Source of the DNA: an uncultured Clostridia bacterium | GTDB lineage: Bacteria > Bacillota > Dehalobacteriia > UBA4068 > CALXSR01 | DNA: 60,325 nucleotides | Direction: 5' to 3' | NCBI GenBank assembly: GCA_944391215.1 | Contig: CALXSR010000008.1 | Coordinates: 1 to 60,325, forward strand | In this document: positions 33,689-41,546 of the stretch, piece by piece | Layout of the letters: each line of letters starts with the position of its first letter | Numbering within the stretch: position 1 is the stretch's first letter | Program-made: the position numbers and the translations under genes | Notes under the pieces: generated by a model | Told to the model about the DNA's origin: nothing | Seen by the model: only the letters and a program-made list of their open reading frames with translations | Database searches by the model: none

Positions 33689-35050
33689 TTACAGAGTCAT
33701 GCCAGCAATGGCTTTTATCGATTTTTCCTTTTCTAAATTTCCCAAAGCTTGATACAAGGCTAAGGTTTTTTCCGCCCCAATCACCGGTTCACAACAAGAG
33801 GAAAATTTTTCCCATAATTGTTTTTCCGTAAATGGGTTCTTTTTATGACCCAAAGGATACCAGCAATCTTCTCGATAAATCGTACCGTCTTTTAAAAATA
33901 CTTTTACATAAGCCGGACCGGTACCCATATTTGGAATGCCGTCCAGTTCCGGTTCATGAATCAGTTCGGTAGCTTTTATTAACCTTTGCACTTTAGGGTC
34001 CATTACCATTTCCTGACAAAACGCAGCAGGAGCGATGGGAATCCCTAAAATAGCCAGCGCAAAATGAAAGCCCGGACTAAAACGTGCCTCCACACCGGTT
34101 TTGGGATCCGGCGTGACCAATTCCCGCAAGGCGGAAATACTCATATGCGATTCTATTTTCACCACATCTTCTGCCGCCACCGGATGATTTTCCAACAGTT
34201 TGGTCATCGCCCCCAAGGCCCGGTGATTACTGCTGCAAGAAGGATAGGCCTTTAACGTGAAGCCCGGATCGCTGATGGCATAAGGACGCCCCAATACCGC
34301 GGCCAGTTTTTCCGTTTTTGCTTCTTCATAAGATTCTCCGGTAAACAAACGGATGAACCCTTCCTCCCCGTCTAAAGCATGAATCGAAGAAGTGAGTCCA
34401 TGCTGCACCATTTGGGCTACTAAAACCCCGTTTTGACAAGCAATTCCCACATGCAACGGTTTGGTAGGCGTACCAAAATTAGCCCGCAACCCACAGGATA
34501 AAGAAGCCGCAGCGCCAATAGCATGCCGGAACTGCTCTGCTGTAAAGCTCATCAGCACCCCGCAGGCGCAAGCAGCCGAAATGCTGCCTAAAACGCCCGT
34601 GGCATGCCAGCCGGCGGCATGAATTTTATCCACAAAACAATTCGCCAACTGACAGGCAACTTCTACCCCAGCCAAATAGGCTTTTATGATTTCTTCTCCG
34701 CTGCTATTTAAGGCTTCACCTACTGCCAAAACAGCCGGCAATACCAATACCGTCGGATGCCCCATCATCAAGGGGGAAGTATCATCTAAATCTAAAATAT
34801 GGCTGGCAAAACCATTGTATAGGGCAGCGTCCGTTAAACTATAGCCGTTGCCATATCCAAGGATCGTCGCATTTCCGTCGCCTTTTAACGGGATTTCCAA
34901 AATATCTTTTAAAGGATCAACCGTAACGCCGGTCACAATAGCCGCCACACAATCGATGATGGATTGCTTAGCCAAAGCAATATTTTCTTCTGTCATCCCT
35001 TGCGCAATCTCTTTCGTCAAAAATTTCAGTAGAGGTTCATAAGTTCCCAT
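33689..35050 (-). CDS. MmgE/PrpD-family protein, paralogue 2
   Basis: Also 453 residues, starting with the same MGTYEPLL and sharing most motifs with paralogue 1: ASHILDLDDTS, GHPTVLVLPAVLAVGEA, GWHATGVLGSISAACACG, YPSCSSNHRALGAM and KNPFTEKQLWEKFSSCCEP. Both copies keep equal length and intact motifs, so both are probably functional, perhaps on different stereoisomers. It begins 2 bases after the end of lyase 1, indicating coupled expression with the C-N lyases. Confidence 0.87.
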   Translation of the reverse strand: MGTYEPLLKFLTKEIAQGMTEENIALAKQSIIDCVAAIVTGVTVDPLKDILEIPLKGDGNATILGYGNGYSLTDAALYNGFASHILDLDDTSPLMMGHPTVLVLPAVLAVGEALNSSGEEIIKAYLAGVEVACQLANCFVDKIHAAGWHATGVLGSISAACACGVLMSFTAEQFRHAIGAAASLSCGLRANFGTPTKPLHVGIACQNGVLVAQMVQHGLTSSIHALDGEEGFIRLFTGESYEEAKTEKLAAVLGRPYAISDPGFTLKAYPSCSSNHRALGAMTKLLENHPVAAEDVVKIESHMSISALRELVTPDPKTGVEARFSPGFHFALAILGIPIAPAAFCQEMVMDPKVQRLIKATELIHEPELDGIPNMGTGPAYVKVFLKDGTIYREDCWYPLGHKKNPFTEKQLWEKFSSCCEPVIGAEKTLALYQALGNLEKEKSIKAIAGMTL

Positions 35051-35052
35051 TC

Positions 35053-36558
35053 TTACCCCTCCTTCTCATCGATATATTTTTGCGCCAAATCTTTCACATT
35101 TTGCATGGTATTTTGCAATAATACCTTTTTATCCGCCCATTCTTTTCTTAAGAATTTCACTTCTTTGCTTCTTTCTTTCATCATGCGTTCCACTTCTTTG
35201 GGAGCCGGGCCGCCCATAGATTCCCGCATCTGCACATTTTCTCTGGGGTCTAAGGCTTCTTTTACTTCAGCGTCCGTAAAACCAACTTTTTGATTAAAAA
35301 GCTCCATAGCAATATCGTCAATCATTTTAGCATCTATGGATTCGCAAGGGATATCATTATCCATACAAATCGCCGCCAAACGACCCACTACTTTATGCGC
35401 AAAAGCAAACGATTGGCCTTTTTTGCGTACCATATCGTCCGCCAATTCGGTCATCGTGGAAAACCCTTGGAAAGCTAATTTCAAACAATTTTCTTTGTTC
35501 ACTTTCATATCGCGTATCATATCGCGGGTAAATAAAGGCGTTGGCACCGTATATTGAATGATATTCCACATCAAATCATCCAGAATATAAGGTTCTTTCC
35601 CGCCGCCAGGGGTAGTACCTTTAAACACGGTAAACATACCCGCTAATTGACCATAGCTAATTTCACCCGCTCCGCGCAATGCTTCAATCCCAATGGGATT
35701 ATTTTTCTGCGGCATAATGGAACTATAGGAGCAATATTTACGATCCATACGGATCATATCGATTTCCCGTACATTCCAAACCAAAAGCAATTCGGAAAGA
35801 CGATTTAAATTGGTTAAATACATACAGAACACAAAGGCCATTTCAAAAATAAAGTCGCGGCTGGAGGTGGCGTCGATGGTGTTTTCCACTATGCCGTCAA
35901 AACCCAGTAATTCCGCCATACGCGGGCGGTTAATGGGAAAACCAGTACCGCACAAAGCAGCGCCGCCCATAGAAGATTGATTCATGCGGCCATAGCAATC
36001 ATGCGCCCGTTGTAAATCACGGGCAAAAACGTCATAGGCCCACAACATATAATGCGCCAAAGTGGTAGGTTGGGCGTGTTGATCATGATGGGTATAACCT
36101 GGCATTACCACATCCAAATTTTGCGCACATTTTTCCAACAAACCTTCCATCAAATCGCAAATATTCAAAGCAAAATCAATCAAGTAAGCCCGATATTCCA
36201 TACGGGATAAATTGGCGTTTAAATCATTTCTGGAACGACCAATATGCACCTTGCCGCCAACTTCCAAACCGATTTCTTTTACCAACCAGTCTTGCATATT
36301 AGAAAACAAGTCGGTTCGTCCTGGCGTAATTTCCAGTTGACTCAAGTCCATATGCCAAAACTTGTTTAAAGCAGCCAAAAGCTGTTTTCCTTCCTCTTTG
36401 CTAATAATACCCTGTTCTATCAGCATAATTACATGCGCTAAATGCGATTCCATTTGAATGTCTAAATTTCGGTTAATGTCTTTTGCAATACGCACATCTT
36501 GCGATGTTGCTAGCATATCGCCATCTAAATGCTGGGTGACCCAATTTTCATTTAACAT
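35053..36558 (-). CDS. Argininosuccinate-lyase-like C-N lyase, copy 1
   Basis: The 501-residue protein belongs to the fumarase/aspartase/ASL superfamily. It has the HIGRSRNDLNA loop, MPGYTHHDQHAQPTT and the catalytic serine loop SYSSIMPQKNNPIGIE. True ASL has QKKNPD at the last site; here it is QKNNPI, suggesting a different substrate. EDDS lyase and iminodisuccinate lyase are annotated as ASL-like and remove fumarate from N-substituted aspartates; I infer a similar reaction. ATG 36556-36558 follows GGGAGG. It abuts lyase 2 and the MmgE/PrpD pair. Confidence 0.85.
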   Translation of the reverse strand: MLNENWVTQHLDGDMLATSQDVRIAKDINRNLDIQMESHLAHVIMLIEQGIISKEEGKQLLAALNKFWHMDLSQLEITPGRTDLFSNMQDWLVKEIGLEVGGKVHIGRSRNDLNANLSRMEYRAYLIDFALNICDLMEGLLEKCAQNLDVVMPGYTHHDQHAQPTTLAHYMLWAYDVFARDLQRAHDCYGRMNQSSMGGAALCGTGFPINRPRMAELLGFDGIVENTIDATSSRDFIFEMAFVFCMYLTNLNRLSELLLVWNVREIDMIRMDRKYCSYSSIMPQKNNPIGIEALRGAGEISYGQLAGMFTVFKGTTPGGGKEPYILDDLMWNIIQYTVPTPLFTRDMIRDMKVNKENCLKLAFQGFSTMTELADDMVRKKGQSFAFAHKVVGRLAAICMDNDIPCESIDAKMIDDIAMELFNQKVGFTDAEVKEALDPRENVQMRESMGGPAPKEVERMMKERSKEVKFLRKEWADKKVLLQNTMQNVKDLAQKYIDEKEG

Positions 36559-36576
36559 GCCAAAGACCTCCCCCAT

Positions 36577-38067
36577 TTATTTCATATATTTTTTTGCTTC
36601 CTCTTGAATCGCCGCCATTTTATCCAATTGGAATTGTTTTTTATCCGCCCATAGCTTTTTCATTTCCGCTACTTTTTGCACTCTTTCTTTTCTCATGCGA
36701 TCCACTTCTTCCGGAGCCGGGCCGCCGCGGGTTTTGCGCATTTGCACATTTTCTACCGGGTCCAAAGCCATCCGCACTTCTTCATCGGTGAAGCCCACTT
36801 TGCGGTTAAACAGTTCCATCGCAATCTCATCGATCATTTGACCGTCGATTTCTTCGCAAGGAATATTTTGATCCATGCATTTGGCCGCTAATTTAGATAA
36901 TACTTTATGAGCGAAAGCAAAGGATTGCCCTTTTTTGCGCACCATATCGTCGGCTAATTCAGTAATGGTGGAAAAGCCCTCTTTAGCCAAACGCAAACAG
37001 TTTTCTTTTTGCACTTTCATATCGCGAATCATATCACGCATAAATACCGGAGTAGGAATAGTTTTGGCAATAATGCCGCCCAATAGTTCGTCGGTAAAAC
37101 AAATTTCACGTCCAGAACCGGGCGTCATCCCTTTTAATACCGTAAACATACCGGCTAATTGTCCGCAAGATACTTCATAAGCGCCGCGAATATTTTCAAT
37201 CCCAATGGGGTTATTTTTTTGCGGCATAATGGAACTATAGGAACAATATTTGCGATCCATGCGAATCATGTCAATTTCCCGTACATTCCAAATCAACATC
37301 AGTTCCGATAAGCGGGCCAAATTGGCCAAATAAATGCAGAAAACAGAGGCCATTTCAAATTGGAAATCGCGGCTGGAAGTCGCGTCAATGGTATTTTCAC
37401 AAACGCCGTCAAATCCCAATAAATCAGCCATTCTTTCCCGGTTAACTGGAAAACCGGTTCCGCATAAGGCGGCCGCGCCCATCGCAGAATAATTCATCCG
37501 CTGATAGCAATCCAAAGCGCGAGTCATATCTTTATAAAAAACATCAAAGGCCCATAACATATAATGGCCCATGGTGGTAGGTTGCGCATGTTGATCGTGA
37601 TGGGTATACCCAGGCATTACCACATCCATATTTTCCTTGCATTTTTCCAATAAGCCTTCCATTAAAATACAAAGCTTTTCGCCAAAATCAATAAGATAAG
37701 AACGCGCAATCATGCGGTCTAAAGTACCGTACATATCGTTTCGGGAACGGCCAATATGCATTTTACCGCCCACATCAATACCTACTTCTTTTACCAGCCA
37801 TTCCTGTAAATTAGAAAATAAGTCGGTCAAACCGGGTTTAATTTCAATAACATCCGGACCCAAATCCCACAACTTTTGCAAGGCGGCTAAAAGTTGCCCG
37901 GCTTCTTCTTTGCTGATAATGCCTTGTTCTGCTAACATAATGATATGGGCAAAATGCAATTCCATTTGTAAACCAAAGCCATGTTTGCCCTCTTCTACAT
38001 TTTTTTCCTGGAAATCGGCTAAAATATTTTCATTATATTGTTGGGTTACCCACTTCAGTTCCTGCAT
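36577..38067 (-). CDS. Argininosuccinate-lyase-like C-N lyase, copy 2
   Basis: The 496-residue paralogue keeps HIGRSRNDMYG, MPGYTHHDQHAQPTT and SYSSIMPQKNNPIGIE. It differs from copy 1 at the segment after the serine loop (KGMTPGSGREICFTDELLGG instead of KGTTPGGGKEPYILDDLMWN), a region that shapes the active site. Different substrate preference among the copies is plausible. It starts at MQELKWV after GGAGGTG. It lies 18 bases upstream of lyase 1 and downstream of a terminator, so it may need its own promoter. Confidence 0.85.
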   Translation of the reverse strand: MQELKWVTQQYNENILADFQEKNVEEGKHGFGLQMELHFAHIIMLAEQGIISKEEAGQLLAALQKLWDLGPDVIEIKPGLTDLFSNLQEWLVKEVGIDVGGKMHIGRSRNDMYGTLDRMIARSYLIDFGEKLCILMEGLLEKCKENMDVVMPGYTHHDQHAQPTTMGHYMLWAFDVFYKDMTRALDCYQRMNYSAMGAAALCGTGFPVNRERMADLLGFDGVCENTIDATSSRDFQFEMASVFCIYLANLARLSELMLIWNVREIDMIRMDRKYCSYSSIMPQKNNPIGIENIRGAYEVSCGQLAGMFTVLKGMTPGSGREICFTDELLGGIIAKTIPTPVFMRDMIRDMKVQKENCLRLAKEGFSTITELADDMVRKKGQSFAFAHKVLSKLAAKCMDQNIPCEEIDGQMIDEIAMELFNRKVGFTDEEVRMALDPVENVQMRKTRGGPAPEEVDRMRKERVQKVAEMKKLWADKKQFQLDKMAAIQEEAKKYMK

Positions 38068-38120
38068 AGGACACCTCCACATTTTATACTTTTTCAGTTA
38101 AACTTTATACTTCTTATCAT

Positions 38121-38153
38121 AAAAAAGAAAGTAAACGCCATGCGTTTACTTTC
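38121..38153 (-). terminator. Terminator after lyase copy 3
   Basis: A perfect 12-bp stem GAAAGTAAACGC/GCGTTTACTTTC (38127-38138 with 38142-38153) is followed on the minus strand by six Ts (38126-38121). It separates lyase 3 from lyase 2. Confidence 0.92.
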
Positions 38154-38191
38154 TAACCCAATAACAAATATTCATATCAAACAAGCGCGAA

Positions 38192-38257
38192 GGGGATAAC
38201 CTTTTTATCAGGCAACTTTGCGGCCCGGCGGCAAAAAATTGACGCATGGTTATCCCC
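38192..38257 (-). ncRNA. Long hairpin in the 3' UTR of lyase copy 3
   Basis: GGGGATAACC and its complement GGTTATCCCC (38192-38201 and 38248-38257) enclose a second stem TTTGC/GCAAA with a GC-rich loop. The element begins 14 bases after the lyase stop and precedes the terminator. It matches no riboswitch I recognise; it could protect the mRNA 3' end or be a small RNA. Confidence 0.5.
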
Positions 38258-38271
38258 CCGTTCTTTTTCAC

Positions 38272-39765
38272 TTATTTCAAGAATTTAGAAGCTTCTTGTT
38301 TTACATATTCCATTTTGTCTTGTTGGAATTTCTTTTTCGCTTGCCATTCTTTTTTCAGTTCAGCAATTTCTTTTTCGCGTTCTTTCATCATGCGTTCCAC
38401 TTCTTTGGGAGCAGGACCACCAATGATACTGCGTACTTGTACATTTTCCCATGGATCCAAAGCTTCTCTTACTTCAGCATCCGTAAAGCCCACTTTGCGG
38501 TTGAACATATCCATCGCGATATCGTCGATCATTTTCGCGTTGATTTGTTCGCAAGGAATATTATTATCCATGCAATTAGCCGCCAAACGAGCCAATACTT
38601 TATGCGCAAAACCGAAGGATTGGCCTTTTTTCCGTACCATATCGTCTGCTAATTCGGTAATGGTGGAGAACCCTTCTCTAGCCAAACGCAGGCAGTTTTC
38701 TTTTTGTACCTTCATATCACGGATCATATCGCGCATAAATAAAGGAGTCGGTACAGTGTATTCAATGATAGGCCACATCAATTTGCCCAAATAAGAAGGT
38801 TCACGACCATTGCCGGGAACAGTACCTTTTAGCGTGGTAAACATACCGGCAAATTGTCCGGCGCAAACTTCATAAGCGCCCCGAATCGCTTCCAGACCAA
38901 TAGGATTATTTTTCTGCGGCATAATGGAGCTGTAAGAGCAATATTTACGATCCATACGAATCATATCAATTTCGCGCACATTCCAAATCAACATCAATTC
39001 GGAAAGACGAACCAAGTTAGCAAGATAAATGCAGAAAGTGGAAGCCATTTCCAAGTAATTATCTTTACTGGAGGTAGCGTCGATGGTATGTTCAATAAAT
39101 TTATCGAAACCTAACAAGTCAGCCATTCTTTGCCGATTCACCGGGAAACCAGTACCGCATAAAGCAGCGCCGCCCATGGTGGATTGGTTCATATTCTGAT
39201 AAGCATGTAAGGCACGATCCAAGTCTCTACGGAACACATCATAAGCCCATAACATGTAATGGCCCATGGTGGTGGGTTGCGCATGTTGGTCGTGGTGAGT
39301 ATAACCGGGCATTACCACATCCATGTTATCTTTACATTTGGCCAATAACCCTTCCATCAATTCGCAAACATTTAAAGCGAAATCAATAATATAAGCGCGA
39401 TATTCCATGCGGGCTAAACTGTTAAACATGTCGTTTCTGGAACGGCCGGTATGCATTTTACCGCCCACGTCGATACCGATATCGGCGATAACCCAGTTTT
39501 GCAAATTGGAGAATAAGTCGGAAAGGCCCGGTTTTACTTCAATCACATCGGGGCCTAATTGCCATAATTTCATCATAGAACCGATCAAAGCTTTCGCTTC
39601 TTCAGCCGAGATGATATTTTGTTCGGCAAGCATGGTTACATGGGCCAAATTCATTTGCGAAAGCAAATCAAATGTATTTTTGTCGCCTTCGATAGCCTTA
39701 TCTTGATAGTCTTGCAATAAGTCTGTCTGGAATTTTTGCGTTACCCAATTTTCATTCAGAACCAT
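38272..39765 (-). CDS. Argininosuccinate-lyase-like C-N lyase, copy 3
   Basis: The 497-residue protein opens with VLNENWVTQ like copy 1 and keeps HTGRSRNDMFN, MPGYTHHDQHAQPTT and SYSSIMPQKNNPIGLE. HTGRSRND is closest to true ASL; copies 1 and 2 have HIGRSRND. It is the promoter-proximal gene of the cluster: a TATAAT lies at 39907-39912 on the minus strand and the leader is about 135 bases. GGAGGTCG precedes the ATG at 39763-39765. No argG or other arginine-biosynthesis gene is nearby, so simple arginine synthesis is unlikely. Confidence 0.85.
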   Translation of the reverse strand: MVLNENWVTQKFQTDLLQDYQDKAIEGDKNTFDLLSQMNLAHVTMLAEQNIISAEEAKALIGSMMKLWQLGPDVIEVKPGLSDLFSNLQNWVIADIGIDVGGKMHTGRSRNDMFNSLARMEYRAYIIDFALNVCELMEGLLAKCKDNMDVVMPGYTHHDQHAQPTTMGHYMLWAYDVFRRDLDRALHAYQNMNQSTMGGAALCGTGFPVNRQRMADLLGFDKFIEHTIDATSSKDNYLEMASTFCIYLANLVRLSELMLIWNVREIDMIRMDRKYCSYSSIMPQKNNPIGLEAIRGAYEVCAGQFAGMFTTLKGTVPGNGREPSYLGKLMWPIIEYTVPTPLFMRDMIRDMKVQKENCLRLAREGFSTITELADDMVRKKGQSFGFAHKVLARLAANCMDNNIPCEQINAKMIDDIAMDMFNRKVGFTDAEVREALDPWENVQVRSIIGGPAPKEVERMMKEREKEIAELKKEWQAKKKFQQDKMEYVKQEASKFLK

Positions 39766-39795
39766 AAAATCGACCTCCATTTTTCATCTATTTAC

Positions 39796-39813
39796 AGCTA
39801 TATTGTAATAGCT
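39796..39813. promoter_or_regulatory. Inverted repeat in lyase leader
   Basis: AGCTAT-6-ATAGCT lies 31 bases upstream of the lyase 3 start. It may be an operator or a leader hairpin controlling the catabolic cluster. Confidence 0.35.
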
Positions 39814-40040
39814 AAGGAAAACTAAACTAAAAAAGAGATGTCCCGTGGTAAAGATCAGAAAAGAATAAGTGAATAAAGAAAAGAAATAAATGGTTATCTA
39901 TACAAGATTATATCATTATTCTTCTACTTATAAAAAAAATCTCCTGCTTTTTTTCATTTATTTTGCGTAAAGCTTTCACATTTTTCCCATACCAAGCTCT
40001 TACAATAAAAGCAATACAAGAAAATAAAGGAGGGTTTTTT

Positions 40041-41189
40041 ATGGAAAACAACCATACTTCTTATGATTATGAAAAGGATTTCATTGATATCCCCGTGAAA
40101 AAAAAGTCTTTTTGGCCTAAAGTGGGGAAATTATGTCGCGATATGCTTTTTGTTTGCTTAATTTCCATTATTTCCATTCAAGGATATATCGCCTTTGCGC
40201 CAGATACTGCTGACGCCAACCAAGCAAATACAAATCCCAATCAAACCAGCACCCTGGTACAACAAACAGCTACCACCCCTAATAGCGGGCAGGAATTAAC
40301 CAGTCAACAAATAGGCGTTAAAGTAACGCCGTCTGTGGTAGCAGTTGTCAGTCAAGAGCGCTTCGGTCAATCTACCGGCTCTGGTATTATTATGACGGCA
40401 GACGGTATGATTATGACTAATGCCCATGTGATTGAAGATGCGCAATCCATTACCGTAGTATTACACGATGGTGCCGAATATCCTGCCACTTTAATTGGGC
40501 AAGACGCCCAAACTGATTTAGCGGTTGTTAAAATTCAAGCCAAAGACTTAACCCCGGCTGAATTTGGCGACTCTGACGAGCTGGAAGTGGGAGAACGGGC
40601 CATTGCCATTGGCAACCCGCTAGGCTTAGAATTTTCCGGCTCCATGACCCAAGGTATCATTTCCGCTTTGGGACGAGAAGTGGAAGTCAACGGTCGTACT
40701 ATGACCTTTATTCAAACCGACGCCGCGATTAACCCCGGCAATTCCGGCGGGCCTTTGGTCAACGCTTATGGACAGGTGATTGGCATTACATCCGCGAAAA
40801 TTAGCACCCAGTATGCCGAAGGTTTGGGCTTTGCCATTCCCATTAACGACGCTTTACCAATTATTGAGGAATTGGTCAATTATGGTTATGTAACAGGACG
40901 GCCTTTAATCGGCATCACCGGACAAGATTTAACGGCCAAGGAAGCAGCTTATTATCAATTACCACAGGGCATTTATGTGCGTTTTGTAGACCCAGATTCC
41001 GGCGCTTCTTTAGCAGGCATTGAAGCAGGAGACATTATTACGGCAGCCAATGGCAAAGAAATTACCACCACGAAAGAGTTAAATGAAATAAAAGACGCAT
41101 TACAGGTTGGCGACACCATTACCCTAAGCGTTTACCGCAACGGCAAAACAGAAAGCTTAAAAGTGGTACTCAGCGAGTCTAAATCATAA
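40041..41189 (+). CDS. htrA: HtrA-like membrane-anchored serine protease
   Basis: The 382-residue protein has a short cytoplasmic start, one membrane anchor (about 34-52), a linker rich in Thr/Asn/Gln, the trypsin-like domain and one PDZ domain (about 285-378). The catalytic triad is His129 (MTNAHVI), Asp159 (QTDLAVV) and Ser235 (NPGNSGGPL). It degrades or refolds damaged proteins outside the membrane. ATG 40041 follows AAAGGAGGG; the longer frame to 39963 lacks a start signal. It is monocistronic with its own terminator. Confidence 0.94.
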   Translation: MENNHTSYDYEKDFIDIPVKKKSFWPKVGKLCRDMLFVCLISIISIQGYIAFAPDTADANQANTNPNQTSTLVQQTATTPNSGQELTSQQIGVKVTPSVVAVVSQERFGQSTGSGIIMTADGMIMTNAHVIEDAQSITVVLHDGAEYPATLIGQDAQTDLAVVKIQAKDLTPAEFGDSDELEVGERAIAIGNPLGLEFSGSMTQGIISALGREVEVNGRTMTFIQTDAAINPGNSGGPLVNAYGQVIGITSAKISTQYAEGLGFAIPINDALPIIEELVNYGYVTGRPLIGITGQDLTAKEAAYYQLPQGIYVRFVDPDSGASLAGIEAGDIITAANGKEITTTKELNEIKDALQVGDTITLSVYRNGKTESLKVVLSESKS

Positions 41190-41210
41190 CGATAGCCCCC
41201 TGATATTGCC

Positions 41211-41241
41211 AAAAAGGAAGACCAACGGTCTTCCTTTTTTT
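41211..41241 (+). terminator. Terminator of htrA
   Basis: AAAAAGGAAGACC/GGTCTTCCTTTTT (41211-41223 with 41227-41239), loop AAC, followed by T-rich sequence. Confidence 0.92.
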
Positions 41242-41242
41242 A

Positions 41243-41546
41243 TGCTCTTATGCCTCTACTATATTGACATACTTATATTTTTACACTGCGACATTTCAAT
41301 ATTTTATGCTTTCGTACTCCGATACTTTTTTACTTCCATACTTTTATGCTTTCATGCTTCTTTACTTCTATACTTTTATGCTTTTATGCTTTTATAATTT
41401 TATACGTTTATACTTTTATATTTTTACGTACTTTTATGCTTCTAGCCCATCATGTTACCCCTTTGTGCTTTTATCCTTTTGTGTCTTTCTATCTATTGCC
41501 ATATCTTATGCTTTTGCAAACAAGATGCTCCAATACATCTACTCTG
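41243..41546. repeat. Decayed TACTTTTATGC-type repeat spacer
   Basis: About 300 bases, mostly T/A with C, consist of drifted copies of TACTTTTATGCTTT-like units, clearest at 41335-41410. Open frames here encode only Phe/Tyr/Leu-rich strings and are not genes. It lies between the htrA terminator and the 3' end of the ABC permease gene. Confidence 0.7.

Noticed and set aside
36577..39765. Reading the three lyases as arginine-biosynthesis argH genes.
   Set aside because: Three tandem copies, QKNNPI instead of QKKNPD, MmgE/PrpD partners and absence of argG make a biosynthetic role unlikely, although it is not excluded for copy 3.
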